Source of the DNA: Cryptomeria japonica
Lineage: Eukaryota; Streptophyta; Pinopsida; Cupressales; Cupressaceae
Assembly: GCF_030272615.1 (NCBI RefSeq)
Contig: NC_081409.1
Span: 21,640,260-21,704,259 of the forward strand
Length of the DNA stretch: 64,000 bases
Direction: 5' to 3'
This document shows positions 1-12,244 of this stretch, piece by piece. A program made the translations under genes and the position numbers. The notes beneath the pieces were generated by a model, which saw only the letters and a program-made list of their open reading frames with translations, was not told the DNA's origin and made no database searches. Within the stretch, counting starts at the first letter, position 1. Every line of letters begins with the position of its first letter.

Positions 1-1166
1 TCTTACTTTCACGTGGCTACTTTTTGAAATTACCGATGAGGAAGCTAACTAGTGTAAACTTCTTCTTATCTTAAATATTTTTAGGATTGTTAGCTCAAAG
101 ACCTCATTTGAAAGAATTTTTTGTTTAGTTTTAAAGAGAGTGATAATTAACAAAAATGGATAAGAAGACCTCCTAAAACTTCCTTAGAAGAAGTAAATAG
201 TTTTGTTAATATCCTAAGCTTACCTCCTAAGGAAATCAAAAACCTTAGACATGCTTCTTTTGTACAAGATAATATTAAATTATCAAAGCTTCTCTTAAAC
301 CTTTCTAAAAACATTTACATTTGATTTAAATATTTATATCTCATTGAGCTAGTAATTGTAGTTGTTCTATTTATATAAGCTTATTATTGCAATTTGACCT
401 AATTTTGTCTATTATTTTTTCTCTTTATATTACAAAGAGGGACAAGTAACTAGCATAGGTGAGCACCAAAACACTAAAGTGCATTTCAAATTTCACCTAT
501 TTTTCTTTGACATGCATTATATTTTCCCCTTAAGGACATAAATTGCTCGATTCTAGAACTATTTTAGCAGCCCCCTACTCTAGCAGGTTAATTAATTGAT
601 TGGAGGTTTATTAATGAACTTATTAATGAATTATCCTAGCAAGCTGATTAATTAATCACCCTACAATTCTATGGGTAAATTAATGCGTAATTAATTAGTA
701 GATTAATACGGCCCCCATAGAATTTATGGAGAAGCATTCATGTCCATGCTCTCTTACATCAAGCAAGAGAAAAATTAATTCAAGTTAGCTTTTATTCTCA
801 ATTTATTTTTGTATTGCTTTACTTTCATTTTTGCAAGTCTATTTCTAGAGGAATTTTATACTAAATTTGGCCAAGTTAAGGTTTTAGTATGTAGAAGGCC
901 TAAGTAGTAATTCATGCTTCAGATTTGGTGAAAATTGATGAAGTATCAACCAAGTTATGGAGTTTTCATGGTTTCATAGGTTTGTGAACCATTTGGTTTA
1001 CTATCAACCCAATTCACTAAAAAATAAAGTAAAAAAATTGTGAAATATATCATAAGTTGGTGAGCTCTTCCTCGAGCCAAAAACAAAGCTCATAAAAAAA
1101 GTCTCAAGTTCATGGACCACTTGGTTCACCAATGAAGCAATTCTAGTCAAAACCTTAGTTCAATTC
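1..1166. other. Unassigned AT-rich left flank
   Basis: No gene recognised. A stretch of 57 codons without a stop (151-324, plus) follows a TAA and has no ATG; its composition looks weakly coding (RRPPKTSLEEVNSF...), so it could be a last-exon or retroelement scrap, but I do not recognise it. Positions 580-724 are rich in TTAATTAA-type palindromes and hold an 11-bp perfect inverted repeat (665-675 against 714-724) around a 38-nt loop, which could be the relic of a small foldback element. The last five bases (1162-1166, aattc) are the left target-site duplication of the neighbouring Ty3 element. Confidence 0.5.
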
Positions 1167-2026
1167 TATTGGTTAACAGATTTGCCCCTTTCTTTAAATT
1201 ATATTTGAATTATAATATGACTCTTGCACACCTCTTTATGAAAGGAAAACAAATGAACCAAAAGTTGGGTGAACCAATTTAAGGTTCATCCTCTGCATTA
1301 GAGGGAAACTCCTCATGAGATTTACAATGAATTTTTATGCAAAAAATTTAGAAATGAATACACTTTTCACTAGAAAGCGTGAAAGGCTTTTGCATTCATT
1401 CATCAACAAAAAAGAATGTTTATGAAAACTGAAAAGAATATCATGAAGATCTATTTCAAATGTAGAGCTCACAGACTCCTACTTCCACACATGTTCATTC
1501 CATAAATCCAAAAAACAAAGCAAACTCAGAGCAGTATAAATGTTGATTGATTCTCACTCATGCCTCACAGCACAAAGGGGATCAGTACCACTTAAACAAC
1601 AATGAATTTCCTTATAAGTAATGAAATCAATGAATTTAGAAACACAGAAATAATTGGTAATAAAATGATATTTTTGCACATCAGCAAATATCCCAACTGA
1701 GATTGCCAATTCTTCAAATACACTTTTAGGATTGCACACAATAACATTTCATTCAAACCAGAAATATCATTTTTTGAGAATTTCAAAGAAAACATATCTG
1801 TTCATACAAGTCACAGTTTTTTGAACCCTCACTAAAACTTACTTACTTACATAAATAGCCCCCAGGCCAATAGTTTGTTACATCATAACTAAATTTTTTA
1901 ACTCTAACCTATATTTAATGAAACCGTTTGCTTGAAAACATGTGATACTAAATAAAGAAAAACCGCAGTTTGGCTGACAATTCATCCATTAGCTGATAAA
2001 GACTCCATCATGGTAGAGGAGGCCGC

Positions 2027-5000
2027 TCATTTATCATTCTTTCTCACAGAACTGCGCATGTTATGCCACTCTAGATGTGCTGCTGAAAAATTCAAGATGA
2101 CTTGAAAATACAAGAGTCCAATATGCAAGATGCGTTGTTTCCAGACCTCCTTATCCATATTTACCTGCAACACCTTAGCTTTACGCACCTCCAAATGATC
2201 AGAGCAGATCGTGAGCATTGACTCTATTCTAGCCACCTTTGAGAAATCATTTGTAGTCAAGGACTTTGTTTCCCTGATGAACTGTATTATTTCCTGGAAG
2301 ATTTTCACCATGTTTGCAACATCTTCGATTGTTTGAGCATCTTCCTTCATGAGTTGGATGTCAATACACTTAAGATCTTTTTGCATTGTGTCAATAAGAT
2401 CTATCAATCCCTTAAGCAACCTTGTAGATTCCTCATGGCCTTGCTTGATGATTGTATTTTGCCACTCTACATTTTTCCTCAACACATAAAGCACATTTTC
2501 ATCCAAACTCTCCACAGGTTTCTTAGCTAAGAACTTCATTACGTCAAATTTATACACATCATTCATTTGCGCAAGTACTGCCACCCACTTAGTCCTTTCC
2601 TTTTCCCAGGCAACAACTTCTAGTTCCAACTCCTTACTTACGTTTACAATATCTTCATACACTTTTACCAAACTGACAATATAGTTTGAACCCTACTGTA
2701 TGATGAGGTCAAGTCATTCAGTGAACATCTTTGCCACCATTTCATTCCCCTGAACCTGATCTAACATCTTTTGGTTCACCAAAGATTTGGGATCAAAGGA
2801 TAATGTCATTTGTGACAGGGGTTGAGGACTTGGATGGTGTATGGCATTAATGTATTCAACCATTTGGGTGATGATCTTCTTCAACTCCTTTTTATCTAGT
2901 TCATCCTTCCATGATCTGGAAATCATCCTCTTTGTGGAGGATTCCAAGTGTTTGACATCAACCACCAGTGAAGAAACCCACAAATCGATTTTCTCCCTAA
3001 TGAAGTCATCTTTAATGGCTTTCTTCGAGTCTCTAGCTAGGATAGGTTTAGCTATATCAACTGTCCAATGACCTGTAGCCTTGTCTACCTCCACCATTGT
3101 CTATGTTTTGAGTTTCTTTGGCTTAGACACTTTTTCGAGGCACTTGCTCACCATATCTTCCATGGGAATTATGATTGGGACAACACTGTATTTCTTCCCA
3201 ATGGAAGCCCCTAACCATCACGAAGTGCTTGAAGGTTCTTTGGATGGAGGAGTTGTTTGAGCACTCGAGGAATCAACAATAGTTAGGGTGTTCATTGGAT
3301 TCGGCTCACCTTCTCGTTCTTTACTTGTATCTACATCTTTTACTAGAGGGTTATTCAATTCCTGCTGATCCATTATTACTTCAACTTCCTCACTCGGATC
3401 CAGGTTTACAAAAATTTGGTTCAATGCTGGCTTGTTCCTCTTCTTTTTGCTTCTTGAAAGAGTCACTCAGACTGCTGAAGAACATAGCTGGGACCTTTTT
3501 GATCTTCTGGGTTGAATTTCTTCAACAATAGGCTTTGTATCACCTGCAACATCAACAATTTTATTAGAGGTAGAAATAGGAAGTTGAGTCGCAGCATGCG
3601 AACCAACTGTTAGTTCATGGGAAGGCATGAGTGATCCTTTTCTAAATTTCTGGTCCCTTAACTATTTTTCAATTCTCCTTATAACATTGAAGGTCCTAGA
3701 ATAAATGTTTTCATCTTCCTTTTTATCCTAGTCAAGCTCAGGAATCGACTTCCCTTGAACCTTCTTATTAAATTCAAGATCTAAAACATCCTCTCCTATT
3801 TTCTCCTATACCTCAGACACATTGATGAGAAGTCTCATGGAAATTACTTGTTGTAGAGTAAATATAGACCATAGTCTCTTCCTTACTTCATACTCATCAC
3901 TACAATTTTCCCAGTAATTTTCCAACTGGGGTTCATGACATAAATGATCATCTACATTTAGATTTTCCACATCATATCCCCTACTATCAAACTTCCATCT
4001 AGCAACACAAGATTGCAAATTCATCTTCTTAAATTCTAACTCCAGGTTCAAAGCATCAAACATAGACTTACAACTATAATATCCAAGTTCAATCGGAAAA
4101 GCAACTCTAGATTCACCCTTTGTTCCTAACCTTTTATCAATATGAGCCAATTGTTTGTTCACTTCAATGAGTACATAGCTATCAAAGGCGTATCTGGGTA
4201 GCTTGAATGGTTCACCCTCAAAACCACCTACTCGAAGATAGATAAACCTGGGAAATTGAATGAAAAAGATGCCATATATACTAATCAATTCCATGGCTTC
4301 AATTGACATCCTTTTATTAACATCATCCTGTAATTCAAATGCAAGTCTTCCTGCAAAGACACCATTCCATCTGGTGATATGATCTACATATCTCCATTGT
4401 TGTAGTAAAGGATAGTAATCACAGACTTTCATACCATCCACCCATGGTTCACTATGTAGTCCATGCCAATCTCTAGTACAGGCTAATATGTAGAATAAAT
4501 AGGAAGACATATAAAAGCTAGACATACCCACAAAATTACTTAAACCCTCATGGACCCTCTTTGCAATTACTTGCGCCCAGTCAAGATATCTTTCACCTGA
4601 TAGAAGCACCTGAATATAAAAATAAAACTAGTCCTCCCAAAAAAAGGAGTGCGAATTCCCCTTCAGCCTGTTGAACAATATAACAATGTCTCACACTTCT
4701 GTAATGAAGTACTCCCTAGTAAGGGGCTTCGACAGCCGTGACCCTCCCTTTTGAACTTTTAGAAGCCAATTTCTTGCAATTACACTTCTGTATACACTTC
4801 TTCTCAGAGAAGAATGCGTATGAGGTCTGAATTGACCAATCCTTGTATGACTCCTTATACGGGATTCTGATTGCCGCCATTACCATTTCTTTGTTAATAT
4901 CAACTAACAACTCACCAGTACTAGTTCTTATGCACCTATTTTCAGCATCATATCTATTCATACATGCTATTACCAAATCTGGGCATGGAGCAACAATTGG

Positions 5001-5183
5001 AAATGCGGTGGCTTCAATGAGACCACTTCTTACTATTCTCTCCATCATTGAACCAACTTCAGGGTTTCTGGCTCTTTCTAAGAAATCCCCTAGGTCGGCT
5101 TGAGCTAAAGAAGTATCATCTAATTCTAGAAGTATGCTCACCAAGCATGATGTTCAAGCAAGTTTCAGAAGTATTGGCCTCAT
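2027..5183 (-). pseudogene. LTR-borne long ORF, left copy, unknown product
   Basis: Five open blocks on the minus strand (about 5183-4716, 4609-3806, 3466-3218, 3097-2714, 2671-2027) follow each other with only stops or frameshifts between, and all recur in the other LTR, so I read them as one decayed gene of roughly 1,000 codons. Visible parts: an N-terminal region with a GELLVDINKEMVMAAI-type stretch, then an aromatic-rich globular region (LDWAQVIAKRVHEGLS..., ITRWNGVFAGRLAFEL), a Lys/Arg/Ser-rich linker (SRSKKKRNKPALNQI), and a helical, charged C-terminal region. No catalytic motif is recognised. The N-terminal pattern loosely recalls plant mobile domain proteins. The left copy has a TGA at about codon 10 after its ATG. 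It has the same strand as gag but lies wholly inside the LTR. Not recognised by name. Confidence 0.6.
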
Positions 5184-5689
5184 AATGTCTACTTATACTT
5201 TTACCAAGCAATTCTAAAGCAAGATATAATTCTATTCCAACAAACCAAAGATTTCTCCTACACTGACAAACCTTCTGAACTAAAGAAATACAGTATAGGG
5301 AAATTGTCTGAACTCACCTGTTACCACCATTAATCTGTGAAACCCTCTCAGGAAAGTGGAGCTGAAATTACCTTTGGTGTTTTCAGTTCGTTCAGTTATA
5401 ACAGCTACAACCTTTGCAAATTTTGTTTATGAATTCAGATGTCTTTTTGAACAAACGGGAAAAAATTGAGATAAATCTACACACGCTTCATACTGATTAA
5501 TTTAAATGCATGAAGTAATAGTGATATGATTGAAAACCTATCACTTTCTTAATTTCCCATCACCTCCGCACAAATAGTTAATGTCCTCATGATTACTTTC
5601 AAAATTTAGAATTTTAAACTATTAGATGTTGAGAATATTCCTTTTTGTTGCGCTGCCTCCAGTGTTATTAAAATCCTTAGAGTCAACTT

Positions 5690-6150
5690 GGAGTGAACCT
5701 TTTGAACCTTGAACCAACTCGCAAGGAGTTCAATGGTTCAAGTTCATTCAAAGAGAACAACATAGAACTTTCAAACTAGCGGCTCGAAATAATACCGAGA
5801 ATGAGCAATAACCATAACTAACAAGTGAAAGGACTTTGAACTTTGAACCATTGAACCAAAATACAAATTATTCAAAGTTCAAGTTCAATACCGACTTAAA
5901 CACATTTACGCTTGCTTGTTAAACAACATTACACAACCGCGACTCATGCAAAAGAAACTTTTGAACCTTGAACCAAAAAGGTTCACGGGTTCAAAGTTCA
6001 AAACACATTACAACAATGCGCTTTTTACAACAATGCGCTTTCTTTTTAATTAAGACAAAGCCGGTAAGGACGTTTCCTAAAGCACGCTTTGAACCTTGAA
6101 CCTTTGAACTGTTTAAACGTTCAACATCTTAGGTTCAAAGCAAAGAGATA
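5690..6150 (-). promoter_or_regulatory. TTGAACC/GGTTCAA motif cluster in LTR U3 (left copy)
   Basis: The first 550 bp of the LTR (minus orientation) hold a dense set of TTGAACC, TTGAACTTTGAACC and GGTTCAA repeats in both orientations, often paired (for example near 5,698-5,715, 5,830-5,850, 5,960-6,000, 6,090-6,145). The right LTR has the same cluster. The position, upstream of the LTR ORF and where a U3 promoter/enhancer is expected, suggests a regulatory array. No factor is named. Confidence 0.4.
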
Positions 6151-6404
6151 CAAAGACCAAAAAGGAAAGAAACACCAAAAGGCAACCCGCAAGCTTGAAA
6201 TTTTAATGAAATATTGAGGGGATGCTAACATCGACTCTGACTAGGGACTAGGATTGTAAGGGAACTAGACATGAACTCAAACTCAAGGATCTCTGGTTTC
6301 ACAAACAAGTTTTATTTAAAAGACGAAGAGAAACACAACAATGGAAAAGAAGCTACAAACTAAACAACCAAAACTTATGTACAAAACACACGAGGGACTC
6401 TCGT

Positions 6405-7660
6405 TTACAATTGGTATAGCTTCAGATCCTGCCAATTATAGGTCAGGGGAAGAACACAATCATCTTTATATGCTAACTTGAAAGAGTTAGGGCCTTTTAC
6501 CTCTTGAATTACAAATGGTCCTTTCCATAGAGATTCAAACTTCGCATGCGCCCCTTTTGGTTCCTTTCTTCTGTCCCAAAGCAAAACCTGATCATCAAGC
6601 ATGAATTTTCGTGGCCTGGCTCGCCTGTCAAATATTTTCTTGACCCTCATTTGATGTTCTGTTATCTAATCCACTAATGTGTCCCTTTCTTCATCAATTC
6701 TCATTAGATGCATAATCCTTTTCTCCAGAGAATCCTGAAAATAGGCATCCTCAATAACAGTCTGTAACTTGGTAGCTGCAAGTTCTAAAGGAAGTGCCTC
6801 CTGAGAACCCACACCATAAACCAATTCAAAAGGTGACATCCCAATAGCTCTTTTTGGTGATGTACGAAACGCCCAAAGAGCTTCATACAATTTCTTATGC
6901 CAGTCTTTGAAATTTTCACTCACCAACTTCTTCATAATATTTATGAGATTTTTATTGCTCGACTCTACCTGGCCGTTACCCTGGGGGTAATAATTTGAAA
7001 AATGAGCGAGGGATATCCCATGATTATAGCAGAACAATGAAATCTTAGTAGAAGAGAAATTAGTTGCATTATCAACCATAATTTTTAGCGGAACTCCAAA
7101 TCGAACCAGAATATTTTCTATAAGAAAATTAAAATCTCAAAAGTCGTCTTCCGCAGTGGAATAGCTTCAACCCATTTGGTGAAATAATCCGTGGCTATTA
7201 GTATGTGTGTATGTCCTGCACTTGAGGTAGGCGATAGGGGACCTATTAAATCTAAACCCCACTGTTTGAATGGTTCATCCACAATCACAGGTCAAAGCGG
7301 TAATGCTGCGAGTTGCGGCTTACCTGTGAATAATTTACATTTTTCACACTTGGCTACCCATGCATATGCATCCTTGAACATACCTGGCTAATAATTGAAA
7401 TTTCTCAAAATTTTGTAAGCAGTTACTGTTGATAAAAAATGAACACCATAGGCTTCATCATGAAAGGTCTTCAATAGTGACCTTTGAAGTGATTTATCCA
7501 CACAACGCAAGAAAGTTCCATCCAAACCCCTTTTGTAAAACACATCATCAAAAATGACATATTTGGCAGCTTTTAGTTTCAGGTTCCATTTTTCTCTTGA
7601 AGAAAGATGCATTGGACAATCCCCATAGGTTAAATAATACACAACGTCTGCAAACTAGGA
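6405..7660 (-). pseudogene. Integrase of the Ty3/Tat-like element
   Basis: An N-terminal zinc-binding-like part (7642-7388; H at LLKTFHDEAYGVH) is followed by the catalytic core in several frames: TDYFTKWVEAIP near 7,200-7,150, then MVDNATNFSS and NYYPQGNGQVESSNK (7079-6666), giving the second D and the E of the DDE triad. The C-terminal part (6650-6405) has VLLWDRRKEPKGAHAKFESL and WKGPFVIQEV, the usual GPF-type end. Several stops separate the blocks. Between 6,231 and 6,404 I see only a short untranslated stretch before the 3' LTR. Confidence 0.85.
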
Positions 7661-7679
7661 ATCTTGAAGCCTGACAAAC

Positions 7680-9499
7680 AAGACTAAGGTAATTCCTCAA
7701 TCACTTCGCTCTTGCTTTCAACAATCAACTTGCATAGACCCTGCTCTGTCACAAATTTTCTAGGTTTAATATCCAAATTAAACTCTTGAATCTTGGACAC
7801 CCATGAAGCTCTATTATTCATTCCTATATCCTGTTGTGTCAAAATGATCTTAACTGCAGAGTGTGACACATAAACAATTGCATGAGAATGAAGAATATAA
7901 TATCTGAATTGTTTTACAACTTTTACAGTTACATATGCTTATTTTTCCATCAAGGAATATTTCAATTCATGTTTCTTTAGGGGAACACTCATGAAAGATA
8001 TTGGGACTTCTTCTTTATCTTTGTTCTTTTGCAACAAAATTCTTGACATAGTATGCTCTAAGGCATAGCAATAGATAATAAAATCCCTTTTAAAATCTAG
8101 ATTAACCATAATAGGCACATGACCAATGGCCTCCTTTATTGATTCAAATGCTTTCTTTCCCTCCTCATTCCATTTAAATGCTTGCTTTTCACTCATCAAG
8201 TTCACAATATACCTAGTGGTTTCTGCAAAATTTGGAATGAATCTCCTCAAAAAATTTACTTGTCCAAAGAAAGATCTAATTGCATTTTTGTTTGATGCTA
8301 GACTCAGCTGCTGAATCGCCTTTACCCTTTCAGGATCCACTCTTACTGCTTCTTTAGAAATGATGTGACCAAGCAATTTACCTTTTGTCACCCCAAATAT
8401 TGACTTCTTTGGATTTAGGGACACTCCATGTTCACGACACCTTTGTAACACTTGCCTCAAGTCTCTCAGGTGATGCTTTCTTCTCTTTGAAAAGACAGTT
8501 AAATAATCAAGATATACAACAATTATTTTATCTTTCAAATGACCAAAGGATAGGTCCATAGCCCGCTGAAAGGTCACCCCTACATTAATTAAACCAAATG
8601 GCATTCTGTTATAAGCAAAAGTACCCCAGAGAGTAATGAAGGCAGTTTTATGTTGATCACTTTCTAAAACATTGATCTGATTATAACCTAAAAATCCATC
8701 GAGCATGGACATCATTTCTGAACCTGAAACCGTTTGCAAAATATGATCCATAGTAGGTAATGGGTAGTTATCTTTTATAGTGGTTTGATTTAGGTTCCTA
8801 AAATCTACACAAATTCTTATTTCTCCATTTTTCTTCCGGACAGGAACTATGTTGGCTATCCACGTAGAATGGTGGATGGGGTATATAATCTTGGCCTTCA
8901 ACATTTTATCTACTTTTTGAAATATTTCTTCAGCTACTTTAGGATTGAAACTTCTAAGCTTTTGTCGGAAAGGATTTACTCCAGGCTTTAGAGGAATGCG
9001 ATGCTGAAATTTTTTGTCCCTGAAGTTCTTTAAGTCATCATAACACTAAGAAAAAACATCTTTGAATTCCAACAGAAGACTAGTGAACCTCTCTTTCTCC
9101 ACAAGTGTGCAACATTTTCCTAGATTTATATATTTGGGATCATCTTCAGTGCCAATGTTAATTCTTTCATAACCTCCAACATCTTGGACTACAAGAATCT
9201 GTTCTCCTTTGCTTTTCTTGTAAGCATAATGGTGATAAAAAAGACGTTCTAAAGAAACTGACCCTTTAGGAATCTTATTCCTTTTTAATTGCATAACCCC
9301 ATCACTCAACTCCTTGGCCCGTTCTGGTGAAAACTCTTTACATTCTACATCTGACCCTTCAAAATATGTAGTAGCGAATGTTTCAAGACACTGCATGAAA
9401 TTATTAATTTGTTTGTCATTTTCAAACACTTGCCAAAACTCTGAGTTATCAGGTACACTAGGTTGATATATTAATTCCACCTGATAAATATCATCGACA
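7680..9499 (-). pseudogene. pol: Linker, reverse transcriptase and RT-linked RNase H of the Ty3/Tat-like element
   Basis: A linker ends ...FTSLLLEFKDVFS near 9,046. The RT core (8904-7939) follows: VPVRKKNGEIRICVDFRNLN, MLDGFLGYNQI, FGLINVGVTFQRAM. The catalytic box is YLDY instead of YLDD (near 8,503), so one metal-binding Asp is lost. The RT-linked RNase H follows (DFIIYCYALEHTMSRILLQ) and is interrupted near 7,900; a piece (7869-7684) with IQEFNLDIKPRK continues it. Copies DNA from element RNA in intact relatives; inactive here. Confidence 0.85.
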
Positions 9500-10099
9500 A
9501 ACTTAGGATGAGGAATCAATAAGGAAGCCGATACGGCTAAAGAATCTGCTTTAGAGTTTTGTTCTCTAGGAATATCTTCAATAGGAAATGCATCAAAATC
9601 TTCAATTTCATCCCAGACTATTTCCACAGTGTTTTAGTCTTTTATTTTTTACATTGAACAATCCTCTGACCTATTTCACAATCAATTCCACATCTCCTTT
9701 GACTCGAAGAAGTTTTACTCCTAATTTCTTCGCTTCAGCTAAACCCAATAACAAGGCTTCATACTCAGCCATATTGTTTGCGTTCTTGAATTCCAATTTA
9801 AAAGAAAAAGGAATGTGAGTACTAGAAGGAGGAATAAGTACTACCCCTGCACCAAAACCTGACACTGCACAACTCCCATCAAACTCCATTAACCAAAAGT
9901 TTTCTTCTACCTTTGGGTGTGATACACTTCCTACTTCTTCATTATTAGATAAAATCATGTAATTTCCGAATTGACATTCATGATACAGGATTTGTGCCCT
10001 TGGATCATCAGAGGGAAAAACATTGAACTTAGACTTAGGTTCAAGCTGCAAAATGACTCGTTGTTTTCCTACAGGAATAGTGGCTTGAGACCAATCCAT
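9500..10099 (-). pseudogene. RNase H domain between protease and RT
   Basis: The block WLMEFDGSCAVSGFGAGVVL ... NNMAEYEALLLGLAEAKKLG ... LLRVKGDVELIVK, then IPREQNSKADSLAVSA across a frame break, is a full RNase H fold order. All four expected acidic residues are visible (D in FDG, E in AEYE, D in KGD, D in KAD). It would remove RNA from RNA-DNA hybrids. It lies upstream of the RT, so it is separate from the usual RNase H after RT. This resembles the extra plant-type RNase H reported for Tat elements, but the placement before RT is worth noting. Confidence 0.75.
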
Positions 10100-10129
10100 T
10101 TTTATCTCACCTCCTAAGTCTCTACAAAA

Positions 10130-10603
10130 TGTATGACTTCATAACATGCCATAACTTGTAGGAATGTCAGCTATTATAATAGTGAGCTTGATTCTTTTAT
10201 TCAGGTGGGCAGCAAGAACTACTTGAGCATCTTTAATCTATCCTAATAGGGGTATTTATTTAGAGTCCATTGAATAACACCTGCCAAAAGTTTTCGTCAA
10301 GGATAACCCCAGCGCTTTGGCTACTGCAGAGGACATTATATTATCTGATGCGCCTGAATCTATAATACAATTGTTTAATTTATGACCATTTATAAACAAT
10401 GATATATAAAAAGGCTCAAGTTTTGACTCACTAATAGGTAAAGTATCATCAGTTTGAAGAGCAATTATTTCAGGAGTCACTTCAGAAACATTAGGCCAAG
10501 TTGACACTTCTCTCTGGGACGACAATGTAGCATTTACTGACTGTTGTGCTCCATTAGCTTGTAATACATTATCTCCTTTTACAAACCTCACAAGCTTATC
10601 CAA
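10130..10603 (-). pseudogene. Aspartic protease of the Ty3/Tat-like element
   Basis: Retroviral-type protease that would cut the gag-pol polyprotein. The active-site motif IDSGASDNIM and the following ALGLSLTKTFGRCYSMDSK are clear. A stop follows, then IKDAQVVLAAHLNKRIKLTIIIADIPTSYGM continues in the same direction to about 10,130. The catalytic Asp is present, but the frame is broken. Confidence 0.8.
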
Positions 10604-10819
10604 TTATTTGGGATTTAATTTAAGATACTCGACAGGTGTAATTTGAATTTGGGAGGATTTACAATATTATACAATATCAAAAGAACTTTCCTTTACCACA
10701 AATTTTACTAACGAAAACTCTTGAGGCTTTTGGTCATTTTTATGAAATCTGGAAACAATTTCCTTACCTTTTGAATTCATGGTAGAGGATGAAGAAACAC
10801 CTTGAGGTTTTACATTCTG

Positions 10820-12130
10820 TTAATTTGTTGTTAGCACAACACACGAAGGATCCTCCAAAGTAACCAAAATGTCACCTCCTCTTTTTGAATTTGACTTGTA
10901 CTCTAGGAAGTGGATTTCAGAGTCACCGGGTTGCCTAAAAGATTCTTCTTCACTTAGTTCATTTGAAATATCTTTTAAACTAATCAGCTGTGCATATCGC
11001 ACCATTTCAGGACAAGAATTGCCATCATGCTTATCTGTAAGATGAAAAACACACATACTCCCCTTTGGTGGTGGAGCTTCAATTGCCAATCTTTGTTGGG
11101 TTGGGGGTAATTGTAAAGATTTGTTTCCAATCCCCGGATATTGATTGGTATTTCTCCTAGGTATGTCTTGATAAGGTGATGAATAAGATGTACTTGCTTT
11201 AGGTAGCTGCCTCTTAAGAGTTATTACATAATTCATTAGTCTTTGGATTATAGGGTCTGAAGAAGTGGAGGGTTGAGCATTAGGAATCTGTACTTCCCTC
11301 CTCCATTTCCCTACAATGATTAAATCATCCTCCAACTCAACCGCAAGTGTTTTGACATCATTTAGGGTTGCAACTCTTTGCCTGCGGATCAGGAAACCTA
11401 TCTCTGAAGGCATGAAATTTATGAAAAAACATTTCAAATTGTCATCCGAGGGTTTCTGATTGATAGGAATTTTATGTACAGTCTTATCAAATTTTGCTAC
11501 AAAGTGCCTCATGGACTCCGGGATCTCTTTTTTTAACTCGGCCAATTGAGCCAAAAGAGAGTGTTCATCCTCTGCCACTTTGAATCTTTCTTCAAACCTT
11601 GTTTTCAAATCTTGCCAATTTGTTATTACACTATTTGGTAGGTGATAGAACCAATCTGCAGCAACTCCAGTTAGTGTTTGTACAAATAGCCTCACTACAA
11701 CATCTTCATGTTGAACAACTATTATACCGCATGCAACATTGAATGCATTCAAGTGTTCATCAACCATGGTCTTCCCATCACCACTAAATTTTGGCAAGTG
11801 ATCTCTTGCTCATTTGGGAAGAGCATTCAGATTTAAACCCAAGTTTAGTGGACCTACTGCAACCCCCCAAAGGTTGTTTGCTGCCATTGGAAGAATGATA
11901 TTGAGAGGGGTCGGGTTAATTACATTGGGTAGAGTAATACCATGCAAGGTTAAATTCTAACAAACCGAGGACATAGAGAATGAAGAGGATGGAGAAGGAG
12001 GTCTACTTCTTGCTCATCTCCGAGGTGAAAAGGAAGGCTGTAAATTTAGGTTATGCAATTCTTGAAAAATAGAGTCAACTATCCCTTCTCGACTTTGAGA
12101 CCTTGTGTACCTTCTTGAATCCAGTCTGTA
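10820..12130 (-). pseudogene. gag: gag of the Ty3/Tat-like element
   Basis: The longest open block (11797-10820, 325 residues) begins LPKFSGDGKTMVDEHLNAF and continues VAADWFYHLPNSVITNWQDL, the retrotransposon gag capsid signature that packages the RNA. A weaker upstream part reaches about 12,130 through in-frame stops (SREGIVDSIFQELHN...; PMAANNLWGVAVGP). The C-terminal part is Pro/Ser-rich, with a partial zinc-knuckle-like CVFHLTDKHDGNSCP. It sits directly after the primer site, as expected. Confidence 0.85.
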
Positions 12131-12226
12131 TAAAATGCAAAACTTTGATGACACCTAAAGATTCTTAGGAATTAACAATCCAATTCTTGATATTTTGTAA
12201 TTAAGCAACCAGTCTTATGATTCAAC

Positions 12227-12244
12227 TCCCCAACAAAGTCGCCA
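12227..12244 (-). other. Candidate primer-binding site of the Ty3 element
   Basis: Six bases inside the 5' LTR end, the minus strand reads TGGCGACTTTGTTGGGGA. The TGGCG...GGGGA form is like plant Ty3 primer sites that pair with a tRNA 3' end ending in CGCCA (the Asp-type site is similar). I cannot fix the tRNA by eye. Confidence 0.6.

Larger units (their letters stand above)
1167..6230 (-). repeat. 3' LTR of the Ty3/Tat-like element (5,064 bp)
   Basis: Direct repeat of 12,251-18,365, without that copy's two later insertions. On the minus strand it starts TGTTAGC(A/G)TCCCCTCAAT at 6,230. It holds, in order, a roughly 1-kb non-coding part with a TTGAACC-motif cluster, a long degenerate ORF, and about 850 bp of terminal sequence. 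The position of the SINE in the other LTR is an empty site here (about 3,352-3,370), as is the solo-LTR position (about 2,970). I see no clean polypurine tract just upstream of its start. Confidence 0.9.

Noticed and set aside
1554-1795. Small open frames at the end of the LTR
   Set aside because: They recur at 12,638-12,858 only because both lie in the LTRs, with frame changes between copies and no motif.
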